A program made the position numbers and the translations under genes. The notes under the pieces are model-generated. The model made no database searches. It saw only the letters and a list, made by a program, of their open reading frames with translations, and had not been told where the DNA came from. From JAFLCM01 sp964510955 (GTDB lineage Bacteria; Planctomycetota; Phycisphaerae; Phycisphaerales; UBA1924), in the NCBI GenBank assembly GCA_964510955.1, contig CAZEDW010000001.1, positions 1 to 64,000 on the forward strand: 64,000 bases of DNA. Reading direction: 5' to 3'. Shown here in pieces: positions 38,901-47,900 of this stretch (positions are counted from its first letter, which is position 1; every line of letters starts with the position of its first letter).

Positions 38901-39251
38901 GTAGCCGGCACGCGACTGGGGGTACACGATCAGCTCCGGCGCGTGTGGCTCGGTGAGTACGAGGCGTGACCCGACGGCGAGCGCCACGCCGGCGTCCTTG
39001 GCGGCCACGTGCGCCCGCACGACACCGGCCAGCGTGTTGCGGTCGGAGACGGCGGCGCCGGCGTGACCGAGCGCGCCGGCGGTCTCGACCAGTTCCTCCG
39101 GGTGGCTGGCGCCGCGCAGGAATGAATAGTTGCTTGTGACGGCGAGCTCGACGTACGCGACCTCGGGCTTGGCGCGAGCACCCGGAGCCGCGGCGGTGCT
39201 TCCACGGCGGAACGGGTGCGGACGGGGCTTGGCGGCGGGGTTCTCGGGCAT
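35991..39251 (-). CDS. dnaE2: Error-prone DNA polymerase III alpha subunit (ImuC/DnaE2)
   Basis: Catalytic subunit of the SOS mutasome; 1086 residues, normal for DnaE2. The PHP domain starts at VELAVTSNYSFLRGASHPEEL; the polymerase active-site aspartates lie in PPDIDIDFEHERREEVIQYIY; a finger region contains DKLRRAMAAWKRKG; the C terminus holds an OB fold (RVAGVVLVRQRPATASGVVF). At about residues 828-842 the sequence EGIEALRYRGIKEG, between DCTLEG and RPALRLGMRLVKGL, is encoded by a GGCATC-type dispersed repeat that homologues lack. It starts 4 bases after the imuB stop on the same strand, as in imuA-imuB-dnaE2 cassettes. Confidence 0.94.
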   Translation of the reverse strand: MPENPAAKPRPHPFRRGSTAAAPGARAKPEVAYVELAVTSNYSFLRGASHPEELVETAGALGHAGAAVSDRNTLAGVVRAHVAAKDAGVALAVGSRLVLTEPHAPELIVYPQSRAGYARLCRLLTLGKRRAPKGECRLTLGDLMDHADDLLAIVMPPGSTGAFDDGFVTTIQRLRERFDDDRLSLAASCNYGPDDGARLRAVAAVGAHTRIPLVAVNDAHYHAPSCRPLQDALTCVRHGCTIQQAGFRLHANAERHLKDPLEMARLFAQYPGAVSRTVEIAARAGAFSLDQLRYEYPDEPCPPGVPIHDHLRALCDQGARVRYPGGVPPKVRASLDHELALIGEMRYEPYFLTCHDIVRFARSRGILCQGRGGAANSTVCYCLGITEVDPARFSLLFARFISRERNEPPDIDIDFEHERREEVIQYIYSRYGRDRAALTAEVISYRGRSAVRDIGKAMGLSLDCVDNLARNLDLWGEKPNPQRFREAGVNPDDPTIRMVLALTRRLQGFPRHLSQHVGGFVMTRSPLCELVPIENAAMDDRTVIEWDKDDIDALGILKVDVLGLGMLTCIRKAFGEVKASTGQDLSIARVMGEFAEDPDVYAMIQRADTVGVFQIESRAQMSMLPRLKPREFYDLVIEVAIVRPGPIQGKMVHPYLRRRSGQEPVQYPGPEIEEVLGRTLGVPLFQEQAMRLAIVAGGFTPDEADKLRRAMAAWKRKGDLIFRFGEKLIAGMLQRGYPAEFALRCFEQIKGFSEYGFPESHAASFAILVYVSCWLKHHHPGAFACALINSQPMGFYQPAQIVRDAKEHGVEVRPIDVNRSRWDCTLEGEGIEALRYRGIKEGRPALRLGMRLVKGLSQVDADRISTAAAREGRFSTIDALWRTSGASARAVRKLARADAFGSMAIDRQAALWAARTLRDERLPLFEHRPDEAGEALGSESLPPIAPHDHTLHDYAFTGLSLREHPVSFLRRRLERLRVTPSSTLRDPARCPHGRRVRVAGVVLVRQRPATASGVVFVTLEDETGTANLVIWSDTFERYRRTIRLSTALIVEGRIEREGEVVHVHARKFKSLDPYLPALESVSRDFH
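36728..36768 (-). repeat. GGCATC-type dispersed repeat inside dnaE2
   Basis: On the coding strand: GGAAGGCATCGAGGCATTG, then AGGTATCGAGGCATCAAGG. Same family as 9283-9314 and 26693-26729, but read in a different frame from the leuS copy. It adds about 14 residues. Confidence 0.75.
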
Positions 39252-39255
39252 TCGG

Positions 39256-40788
39256 TCACGTCCACACGCCGTGCATGAACCACGCGCCGCTGGTCTGATC
39301 TCGGAACATCCAGTGCCAGCGGCCATGCTGGTCCTGCACCTTGAAGTAGTCGCGGAGCAGGCGCTCGGCGCGCCACCATTCGCCGGCGATACGCTCGGGG
39401 CCGGTGCAGGCGACGACGTGGTGGGCCTTGCCAAGCCATTCAAAGCGGCTGACGGGGCCGTCCGGGCTGAGGGCGATGACCCGGGTCGGCGCGGGTGTCG
39501 AGAACAGCTCGGTTGGCCGGTCGCCCACACAGTGTTGCGTCGGGTCGCCCTCGGGCCGTGCCTCGCGCGGCGCATGCAGCACGCTCTGGAGTACTGACGC
39601 GCGCTCGGGGATGTGCGATTGATGAAGCTCGGTCCGCAGGACGGCGTCCGGGCCGAGCCGGTTGACGAGGATGTCGGTGAGTGCTTGTGACGCGGCGGCG
39701 CCGTCGGCGTCGCTCGTGGATGCGTCCCACCAGGCGCCCTGGTGCTGCTTCAGGCGCCCCGTGCGTCCGGCGGCGATGACGACGCGGTCCACGCCGAAGC
39801 CGAGGTTCGCCCGTTCGAGCCTCGGGGCGAGCAAGCCCCAGAGGTGGCGCGGGTCGCGGCTGGGGGCGCAGTGGCGCACGCCGATCGTGAGCGGGTCCAG
39901 GTCGGACCGATCGAGCATCACCGACCACTCGACCAGGCCGGCGTCTCGTGTTGCCAGCACGGTGCACAGGCGGTCGAGCATGGCGCGGCACGTCTGGCCG
40001 ATTCCCTCCGGCGATGAGCACGGTCCATCAAACCCGCGCTCGACCCACAGCGGCTCGACCTGTCGCAGCGCCCGCACCGACTCGGGCGCCCGCCCCAGCA
40101 GGCGGTCCACGGCGTTCAGCGCCGTGTCGCCGAACCGGGCGGCGATCGCAGGGCGCGGGATCGCCAGCAGCTCTCCGATCCGGCGCACGTTCACTTCGGC
40201 GAGCGCGGCCACCGAGCCGGGGTCAAGCCCGAGCGCCCCGACCGGCAGGCCGCTCACGGCTTGACGCAGGCCCCCCTCTGTCACGACCACGGCGGTGTGC
40301 CCGGCGCAGCGGGCGACGGCCCTTGCGGCCAGCGGCGTGGGGGCGACGGCCGTGATCGCGCGGACCCCTCGTTGTTGGAACTCATCACGGACATGCTCGC
40401 CCATGCGGGCCTCACCGCCGAGAAGATGGGCGCACCCGGTGATGTCGATGCACACGCCTTCGGCGTCTTCGATGCCCACGACGGGCGAGAACCGGTGGCA
40501 CCACAGCGCCAGCGCCCTGAGCGAGCGGGCGGTCTTTGCCGGCTCGTGGCATTCGACGGTCAGGGCGCCGGGGGTCAGGGCGGCTCTGGCCACGCTCAAC
40601 GGCGTGCCCGCGCGGACCCCCGCCGCCTGCGCCCGCTCGCAGGCGTGTGTCACGATCTGCTGCTGGCGGATCGTCTGGATCAGCACGATCATCCCCGCGT
40701 CACACGGCGAGCCGTTCTGCCGCAGGCGCCGCCGCCGGTATAGATCGATCGGAAGCATCGGGAACCACACCGACATCACCCGTCGCAT
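39256..40788 (-). CDS. imuB: Y-family polymerase-like mutasome protein ImuB
   Basis: Accessory Y-family-like protein that links DnaE2 to the beta clamp in SOS mutagenesis; 510 residues. The N terminus MRRVMSVWFPMLPIDLYRRR matches the family start. Middle motifs: VCIDITGCAHLLGG (palm-like) and GLRQAVSGLPVGALGLDP followed by the helix-hairpin-helix-like VNVRRIGELLAIPRPAIAARFG. The C terminus with YFKVQDQHGRWHWMFRD is typical. Family members are thought to be catalytically inactive. The gene overlaps imuA by about 89 bases, which is unusually long; M5 (40776) would still leave 77 bases of overlap. Confidence 0.9.
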   Translation of the reverse strand: MRRVMSVWFPMLPIDLYRRRRLRQNGSPCDAGMIVLIQTIRQQQIVTHACERAQAAGVRAGTPLSVARAALTPGALTVECHEPAKTARSLRALALWCHRFSPVVGIEDAEGVCIDITGCAHLLGGEARMGEHVRDEFQQRGVRAITAVAPTPLAARAVARCAGHTAVVVTEGGLRQAVSGLPVGALGLDPGSVAALAEVNVRRIGELLAIPRPAIAARFGDTALNAVDRLLGRAPESVRALRQVEPLWVERGFDGPCSSPEGIGQTCRAMLDRLCTVLATRDAGLVEWSVMLDRSDLDPLTIGVRHCAPSRDPRHLWGLLAPRLERANLGFGVDRVVIAAGRTGRLKQHQGAWWDASTSDADGAAASQALTDILVNRLGPDAVLRTELHQSHIPERASVLQSVLHAPREARPEGDPTQHCVGDRPTELFSTPAPTRVIALSPDGPVSRFEWLGKAHHVVACTGPERIAGEWWRAERLLRDYFKVQDQHGRWHWMFRDQTSGAWFMHGVWT

Positions 40789-41476
40789 GGCAGCGTCGCA
40801 CGCACCATTGGCGTGCCTCCCTTGAAGCGGGCTGCACTCCCTTGCAGCGCAGAAGCTCAACGGTCCATCGCTGATCGGAATCCGACGACAACGCGGGCGA
40901 CACCAGCCAGCGCGTGCGGGCGGCGGAGGACTCGCGCCGTTCCCATGGGGGGCGCACCAGCAGCCCGAGCGACCCGCCGGCCTCGGCCGCGAGTTGCAGG
41001 CGCCGCGTGTCGTTGAGGCTCAGCCCGGCGGCATCGGCCGCGACCAGGGCCGCCGCGCTGCTTCGAAGCGCCAGATCAACCGTCCACAGCCGGTCGTCTA
41101 TGCAGCCGGGTGAAACAAAGAGTGATCGGTGCAGCAGCGCCGGTGACGCACGCGCCGCCGCCACCGGGTGCGGCCAGCATCGCCGCCCGATCCAGACGCA
41201 CAGCTTCCCGGCGTTGTCCGGCGCGGCGGCGACGCTCGTGGCAATCGTGAGCATCACGGCGAGCGGCGGGCTCCAGCGCCGGCGCGTGCATCGCTGGTCG
41301 GCGTCGCCGCCGGCGGCGAACCATTCATGGATGCACCCGGCACGCAAGGCGCCGCCGAACAGCCCGGTGGTGGCAGCGGGGGGCGCGCGGCCGTGCGTGT
41401 GGCGTGCCATGCACAGGTCGATGGCATCGGCCAGCGCACGGAGCGACGGGGCCTGCTGGCGATCCGAAGTTCGCAT
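40700..41476 (-). CDS. imuA: Mutasome accessory protein ImuA (RecA/SulA-like)
   Basis: First gene of the imuA-imuB-dnaE2 cassette; 258 residues. The sequence RALADAIDLCMARHTHG, GGALRAGCIHEWFAAGGDAD and the later RSSAAALVAADAAGLSLNDTRRLQLAAE follow ImuA order (a degenerate RecA-like fold without a good Walker A motif). The 3' end overlaps the start of imuB. A GTTC-N7-GTTA element overlaps its start codon and could be an SOS operator (see findings). A possible promoter on the reverse strand is TTGCCG-16-TATCCT just upstream. Confidence 0.85.
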   Translation of the reverse strand: MRTSDRQQAPSLRALADAIDLCMARHTHGRAPPAATTGLFGGALRAGCIHEWFAAGGDADQRCTRRRWSPPLAVMLTIATSVAAAPDNAGKLCVWIGRRCWPHPVAAARASPALLHRSLFVSPGCIDDRLWTVDLALRSSAAALVAADAAGLSLNDTRRLQLAAEAGGSLGLLVRPPWERRESSAARTRWLVSPALSSDSDQRWTVELLRCKGVQPASREARQWCVRRCHATGDVGVVPDASDRSIPAAAPAAERLAV

Positions 41477-41483
41477 CTTGTTA
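41469..41483. promoter_or_regulatory. Candidate LexA-type operator at the imuA start
   Basis: GTTCGCATCTTGTTA: GTTC, seven bases, GTTA, matching seven of the eight fixed positions of the alphaproteobacterial GTTC-N7-GTTC LexA box. It overlaps the imuA ATG (41476-41474). LexA specificity in planctomycetes is not known to me, so this is tentative. Confidence 0.3.
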
Positions 41484-41597
41484 GGATATCACCGGATCAT
41501 GCTCCGGCAAGGCGTTTGATGTGTTTTTCTGCAGCAAAACCAGCATCAAATGCGCAACGGACGGTGAACTCCCGCAGTGCTCTACGTGGGTGCGAGC

Positions 41598-42305
41598 TCA
41601 GAACAAACCCGGCTCTGCCTCGTCGACCGAGCGGATCAACTCTGGGCCCTCGTGGCGGGGGCTGTTCACTCGCGCGGAAACCGGGCGGCGCCACATCAAC
41701 TCAGCGGCGAACGGTGTCATCAGGCCCGCCAGGGCATCGGGCTGCGTCGCGGCGCTCAGCCACGCATCGACACCCGCTTCATCGAGGATGACCGGCATGC
41801 GGTCGTGCAGCTCGGACATCATCTGGTTGGGCTCGCAGGTCAGGATCGTGAAGCTGTGCACGGGGTCGTCAACTTCCGGCGGGCGCCAGATCTCCCACAG
41901 GCCCGCGAGCATCATGGGTTGGTCGTCGGTAAGCGTGATGTAAAACGGCTGCTTGGTCCGCGCTGGTCCCGGCAGGGCCTTGCGCCACTCGTAAAAGCCG
42001 CTGATGGGGACGATGCAGCGTCGCCGGAGGAACGCCGATCGGAACGCGGGCTTGGTCGCAACGGTCTCGCAGCGGGCGTTGATGAGCGAGTTGCCGATGG
42101 AGGCGTCCTTGGCCCACGAGGGGATCAGCCCCCAGCGCATCATGGCGCCGATGCGCCGGGCGTTCTCGTCGAGGCGGACGACCGGCGCGAGCTGGGTCGG
42201 GGCGGTGTTGTAGCGAGGCGAGAGCTCGACCTCGGGGTACGCCGTGGGGTCGAGCAGCCGGTGGAGCTGCTTCCAGGTGTAGAGGTACGTGAACCGCCCG
42301 CACAT
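41598..42305 (-). CDS. SOS-associated SRAP-domain protein (YedK/HMCES-like)
   Basis: Suicide DNA-protein crosslinker that shields abasic sites in single-stranded DNA; 235 residues. The N terminus is MCGRFTYL with the catalytic Cys2 exposed after Met removal. YNTAPTQ, MRWGLIPSW, SLINARCETV, PISGFYEW and HDRMPVIL follow in the usual order, giving the Asn, Glu and His of the active site. It lies upstream of, and on the same strand as, imuA-imuB-dnaE2, separated by about 120 bases; SRAP genes are commonly linked to SOS mutagenesis genes. Confidence 0.93.
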   Translation of the reverse strand: MCGRFTYLYTWKQLHRLLDPTAYPEVELSPRYNTAPTQLAPVVRLDENARRIGAMMRWGLIPSWAKDASIGNSLINARCETVATKPAFRSAFLRRRCIVPISGFYEWRKALPGPARTKQPFYITLTDDQPMMLAGLWEIWRPPEVDDPVHSFTILTCEPNQMMSELHDRMPVILDEAGVDAWLSAATQPDALAGLMTPFAAELMWRRPVSARVNSPRHEGPELIRSVDEAEPGLF

Positions 42306-42352
42306 GACAAAGCGTAGAGGGTGACGCCGGCGGCGGGGGACCCGATGCTCGG

Positions 42353-43722
<1,370 letters not shown>

Positions 43723-43726
<4 letters not shown>

Positions 43727-45396
43727 GGGGCGACCTCCGCGGGCGTGTGCTGATCCTCTGGCGCCGGCCGGGCAGCGCCGGGGCCGCGTTGGTGGTTGCG
43801 CGGGAGCGTGATGGTGAAGGTGGTCCCGACACCGGGCTGAGACTGAACGGCGACTTCGCCGGCGTGCCCGTGGACCACGCCGTAGACAACCGAGAGGCCC
43901 AGACCCACGCCGCTGGACTCGGCCTTGGTGGTCATGAAGGGCTTGAAGATGTGCGGGATCAGGTGCTGGGGGATGCCGACGCCGGTGTCGGTGATGGTGA
44001 TCTCGAAGGCGTCTTCGCGCCCGGTCACGCCGACGGTCAGGACCGCGGGGCGGTCGGTGACGGGGTGCATCGCCTCGATGGCGTTCATGAGCAGGGCGAG
44101 GATCGCCTGCTGCAACTGGTCGGCGTCCGCGACGACAACGGGTTCACGCTCCGGCAGCTCGGTCCGCAGGGTGACACGGTTCATCTCGAGGTGATGGCGG
44201 ACGAGCATGAGGCTGTGCTCGACGACCTGGTTGAGGTCCGTGGGGCCCGGGCGGACGGCGCGCCGGCGGGAGAAGGTCAGGAGGTTCTTGACGATGTCTC
44301 CGCAGCGGACGCACTCCTTGTCGATCAGGGCCAGGTATGACTCGAGTTCCTCTCGGACGCCCGGCTCGATGGGCTGCTCGGCGAGCTCGCGCCGGACCAG
44401 GCGGGCGTAGGCGAGGATGCCGCTGAGGGGGTTGTTGAGCTCGTGGGCGACCGTCGCGGACAGCTTGCCGAGCGAGGCCATGGTCTCGACCTGGGTCATC
44501 TTCTGCTGCGCGGCGCCGAGCGCCCGTGTTTTTTCCTCGACCTTTTCCTCGAGTGTGCGCGACCACCGGGCGAGTTCGTCGCGGGCGGCCTTCAGGTCCG
44601 CGACCATGGCGTTGAAATCTTCGGCGAGCGAGGCCAGCTCGTGCCCGCCCGAGGCGTGGACGCGCGTGCTCAGGTCGCCGGCGGCGATCTTGCGGGTTCC
44701 CTCGTGCAGGCGCCGCACCGGCTCCTGCACGAGCCTGCGGACCAGGAAGGCGACGATCAGGCCGCTGGTGAGAATGAGCAGAGCGGTGGTCCAGGCCAAC
44801 TGGTGGCGAGACCGTGCGATGGCCTGATCGAAGGGGTCCATGGTCATCTGGACATCGAGGACACCCAGGACGGGTCGCTCACCGGGCGTCGGGTGGCAGC
44901 CCATGGCGGAGCAGGAAGGTTCGTTGGCGATGAGGCTGAGCGAACGCGGCGCGTCGTCGATTCCGCGCACCAGGCTGCTGGCGCTGAGGACGCCGGGGCC
45001 GGTGGGGTCGCCCCGGGTGTGGCACGCCGCGCAGGCCGGGTCCGCCAGGTTGAGCACGCGGCCTCGCTCGGCTCGGTCGGCGGAGAGGGCGATGCGTCCG
45101 TCCTTGGCGTAGACCCTGATGCCGCGGAAGCCGGACGAGGCGCCGAGGCGCTCGATCTGCTGCTGCAGCTCGGGCATGCGGTTGAGCAGCATGCCGTCGT
45201 GCATGGCGCCCTGGATGAGCGAGGTGGACCTCCGCAGGTCGGCGACGATTAAGCGCCCGAGTTCCTCGCGGGTTCCCCAGTGGTTGAGCAGGGCGTGGAC
45301 GGCGAGCACCAGGGCGATGGTCGCGGCGAGGGGTATGAGCAGCCTCAGCTCCAGCGAGCGAGCCAATCTGCGCAGCCTGTGCAACACGGCAATCAT
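43723..45396 (-). CDS. Sensor histidine kinase with two c-type heme motifs
   Basis: Membrane kinase (557 residues) partnering the NtrC-type regulator. TM1 at about residues 17-37 and TM2 at about 198-218 enclose an extracytoplasmic sensor of about 160 residues. The sensor carries a heme motif CAACH (Cys122, Cys125, His126) and a second, CSAMGCH (Cys162, Cys167, His168; CX4CH spacing as in tetraheme c3-type proteins). A HAMP linker (RLVQEPVRRLHEGT) and a coiled coil follow. The phosphoacceptor His is in VAHELNNPLSG and the ATPase has NAIEA, DTGVGIP and GVGLGLSVV. It probably reads periplasmic redox state or a gas or small molecule at heme. Divergent from the redox cluster. Confidence 0.93.
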
Positions 45397-45539
45397 GCGT
45401 CACCGGTCGTTGGATTGAATTATGGCGGCGGCGCGGTGAGATTCCATGCGCGGCGCTGAAATTCTTGACAATGACGGTGCGGCGGCGGGCTTGGTTCAGG
45501 GCTTTTTGCAACGGTGCGCTTGAACTGTTCCAGTTCCAG

Positions 45540-45555
45540 TGGCGTGCGGGTTGCA
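45540..45555 (+). promoter_or_regulatory. Sigma-54 (-24/-12) promoter before the GcvH-like gene
   Basis: TGGC (45540-45543), seven bases, TTGCA (45551-45555): GG and GC are separated by exactly ten bases as the -24/-12 consensus requires. Predicted start near 45566, 46 bases before the GcvH-like ATG. It faces away from the kinase gene. Confidence 0.65.
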
Positions 45556-45611
45556 GCGCTGCCCGGCGCTCCGCGCCGTGTCGGCGCGTGCGAGCAGACC
45601 GCGAGGCGACC

Positions 45612-46337
45612 ATGAATCGATCGCTTGCCGTGCTCAATCCGGTTGCGCCGGCCCGCACCTGTGTGTGGTCCGACGCCGGGGTCCTGGCGAATCGCCTGTG
45701 CGACCGTGGGTTCGCGTGTGAGTCGTGCGTGCTGGACGCGGCGCTGCGCGGCGATGCGCGCCTGAGGCTGAACGGGCGATTGGCCGCGGATGGGGCGCGC
45801 CGGGCTGCGCCGCTGCTGTTCCCTGCGGATCGGCTCTACGCCGCCGGGCGGCTGTGGGTCCAGATTGTGACCGCGGGGAGGGCGCGTGTGGGGGTGGACG
45901 CGTGCGCGGCGTGGCTGGTGCCCGCTTTGCGGTCAGTGCGCTTTGTGCCGGGTTCGCGCTTCGAGCGAGGCGAAGTGTTCTGTGCGCTGGGCTTTGAGGC
46001 CGGCGAACTTCCTCTCGGTGCGCCGGTTCGTGGCGAACTTGAGGAACGGAACGAGCGATTGGCCCAGGACCCGTCGATTGTCACCGGCGATCCTTACTCG
46101 GCGGGCTGGATCGCTGAGTTTTCAGGTGTGGATGGCGAGGAACTGGCTTCGCTGGAGCATCAGGCGGCCGCGGCATGCAGCGCGCGCCTGGCGGCGCGGC
46201 GCTTCGGGCGTCGGGCGGCGCTGGAGCTCTTGTCGGTGCCGGACCGCCTCTGGGGTGTCCGGGGGTTCCCCGGAGCGGCGCGCCGGGTGGTTGGCGAGTC
46301 GGCGTACCTGAAGATTGTGCGCGATGCGCTCCGCTGA
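45612..46337 (+). CDS. GcvH-like biotinyl/lipoyl-fold protein without the lipoyl lysine
   Basis: A 241-residue cytoplasmic protein. ATG 45612 follows GAGG. The N-terminal part has the Cys motif LCDRGFACESC, seen in GcvH-like proteins encoded beside anaerobic redox complexes. Residues about 105-165 resemble the glycine cleavage H-protein fold (VRFVPGSRFERGEVF, GAPVRGELEERNERL, DPYSAGWIAEF). By my alignment the lipoylated Lys of true GcvH falls on Ala or Glu in GFEAGELPLGAPV, so it is not a normal lipoyl carrier. The C terminus is Ala/Arg-rich helices. First gene of the predicted redox cluster, behind its own sigma-54 promoter. Exact role unknown. Confidence 0.7.
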   Translation: MNRSLAVLNPVAPARTCVWSDAGVLANRLCDRGFACESCVLDAALRGDARLRLNGRLAADGARRAAPLLFPADRLYAAGRLWVQIVTAGRARVGVDACAAWLVPALRSVRFVPGSRFERGEVFCALGFEAGELPLGAPVRGELEERNERLAQDPSIVTGDPYSAGWIAEFSGVDGEELASLEHQAAAACSARLAARRFGRRAALELLSVPDRLWGVRGFPGAARRVVGESAYLKIVRDALR

Positions 46338-46465
46338 TCCGCGGGTGTGGGCAAACACAACACACTGTTGAACTCATCAGCGCCGAAAGGTCGGCGCCGC
46401 CTGGCATTGCTGCCGTGATGGTGCAGCAAACGCTTGTGTGCGAGTCCCTGGCTGGGGCGGACGGC

Positions 46466-46481
46466 TGGCCCGCCCGTTGCA
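46466..46481 (+). promoter_or_regulatory. Sigma-54 (-24/-12) promoter before the redox operon
   Basis: TGGCCCGCCCGTTGCA (46466-46481): TGGC, seven bases, TTGCA, with ten bases between GG and GC. Predicted start near 46492, 34 bases before the membrane-protein ATG. Same architecture as the promoter at 45540. Confidence 0.65.
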
Positions 46482-46525
46482 TTGGGACTGGAGGCGAATG
46501 AATCCAGAACTGAGAGGAGCCTCCC

Positions 46526-46975
46526 ATGGCACGCCTCGCACTCACAACGACTTCGGTGATCCGGGAGTACCTGGAAGCCGCCGCCTACGCGATCGCGCTG
46601 GTGGTGTGCATGCCGATCCTGGGGATCGTGGCTTTCCTGCTCCGCGGCGTGGCGGTCGGCGTGCTGGCCTCGGTGCTGGTGCTGGTCGGCGCGATCGGCG
46701 CCTGGCACTGGGCGGAGCCTCGGCTCAGCCCGGCGTGGAGAGCCGGGGTACGGGAGGTGGCGCTGGGGGCGCTGCTGCTGGCCGGCATACCGGTGCTGGT
46801 TGCTGGCGTCCTTGTGCTCCAGGGAGCGGTGGTGGCCCTGCTGCCGGTGGCGGGCGTCGTCCTGGGGGTGGCGGGGTTGTGGCGGATCATCGCCGGCGGT
46901 CGGCGGGTGATCCATGCCCCACTGGACCGGGCCTCACGAACGGAGACGCCCCATGAGCCCCTGCAGACCCCCTGA
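46526..46975 (+). CDS. Small membrane protein of the redox cluster
   Basis: A 149-residue protein with a strong GAGAGGAG ribosome-binding site. After a short N terminus there are about four hydrophobic helices (AYAIALVVCMPILGIVAF, VAVGVLASVLVLVGAIGAW, VALGALLLAGIPVLVAGVLV, VVALLPVAGVVLGVAGLW). The C terminus is polar. I do not recognise a family. Position before the ferredoxin and NrfD-like genes suggests an accessory membrane subunit, comparable in place to the small HmcD-type subunit, but that is inference. Its stop lies 13 bases before the ferredoxin start and overlaps the latter's ribosome-binding site. Confidence 0.75.
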   Translation: MARLALTTTSVIREYLEAAAYAIALVVCMPILGIVAFLLRGVAVGVLASVLVLVGAIGAWHWAEPRLSPAWRAGVREVALGALLLAGIPVLVAGVLVLQGAVVALLPVAGVVLGVAGLWRIIAGGRRVIHAPLDRASRTETPHEPLQTP

Positions 46976-46988
46976 GGAGTCAACTCGA

Positions 46989-47900
46989 ATGGTCGCCCGG
47001 CCCACCGGGGATCGGCGCGAGTTTCTGCGGTCCGCCGCGGCGCTGACGGTGCTGACGGTTGGCGGCGTGGCGCTGGCCGGCGAACATGCTCCGGGCACGG
47101 GCCTGAGCAACGACCGCATGGGGGTGCTGGTGGACCTGACCCGCTGCGTGGGGTGCCGCCGGTGCGAGTGGGCGTGCGCCGGGGCCAACGGGAACCCGCA
47201 CGGCTCAATCGATGAGTGCGATGACACTTCGGTGTTCCGGGCGCGCCGGAACCCGACGAACGGGCAGTTCTGCGTGGTCAACTCCGCGGGCGCTCCGGGG
47301 GCGGGGGCGACCAAGTCGCTGTTCGCGAAGATTCAGTGCATGCACTGCGAGAAGCCGCCGTGCGTTTCGGCTTGCCTTGTGGGTGCGATGCAGAAGCAGC
47401 CCGACGGGCCGGTCTCGTACGACGCTTCGCGGTGCATCGGCTGCCGGTACTGCATGGTGGCGTGCCCGTTCGAGCGCCTGTCGTACGAGTACGGGCGGGG
47501 GTTCACGCCGCGGGTGCGCAAGTGCGAGATGTGCCGGCACCGCACCGAGCGGGGGCAGGCGCCGGCGTGCGTCGATATCTGCCCGGTCGAGGCGCTGCAG
47601 TACGGGCGGCGCGAGGACCTGTTGCGGATCGCCCACGAGCGCATCGCCAAGCACCCCGGCGCGTACGTGGATCATGTGTACGGGGAGACCGAAGGCGGCG
47701 GGACGAGCTGGCTGTATCTCTCGGCGGTGCCGTTCGAGGAGCTCGCGGGGCTGGGCCTTCCGGCCTTGCCCGACCGCAGCCCTGCGGAGCGCACCGAGAA
47801 AATTCAGCACACGATCTTCAAGTGGTTCGCGGCGCCGATCGGGCTGGCCGCCATGCTGGCGGGCCTGAACCGGCTGACCCGTCACGGGAGGCACGCATGA
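46989..47900 (+). CDS. Tat-exported four-cluster ferredoxin subunit (HybA/HmcB/DmsB-like)
   Basis: Electron-transfer subunit of 303 residues. The Tat signal is DRREFLRSAAALTVLTVGG, so the protein folds before export to the periplasmic side. Four [4Fe-4S]-type Cys groups are visible: CVGCRRCEWAC, CMHCEKPPCVSAC, CIGCRYCMVAC, and CEMC with CVDIC. A hydrophobic C-terminal helix (FKWFAAPIGLAAMLAGL) would anchor it in the membrane, as in HybA. ATG 46989 has GAGGAG upstream. It overlaps the NrfD-like gene by four bases. The closest known analogues are HybA, HmcB and QrcC. Confidence 0.9.
   Translation: MVARPTGDRREFLRSAAALTVLTVGGVALAGEHAPGTGLSNDRMGVLVDLTRCVGCRRCEWACAGANGNPHGSIDECDDTSVFRARRNPTNGQFCVVNSAGAPGAGATKSLFAKIQCMHCEKPPCVSACLVGAMQKQPDGPVSYDASRCIGCRYCMVACPFERLSYEYGRGFTPRVRKCEMCRHRTERGQAPACVDICPVEALQYGRREDLLRIAHERIAKHPGAYVDHVYGETEGGGTSWLYLSAVPFEELAGLGLPALPDRSPAERTEKIQHTIFKWFAAPIGLAAMLAGLNRLTRHGRHA

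Noticed and set aside
40295..40825. A 176-residue forward frame in the imuB region
   Set aside because: Antisense to the N-terminal half of imuB, which has good family motifs.
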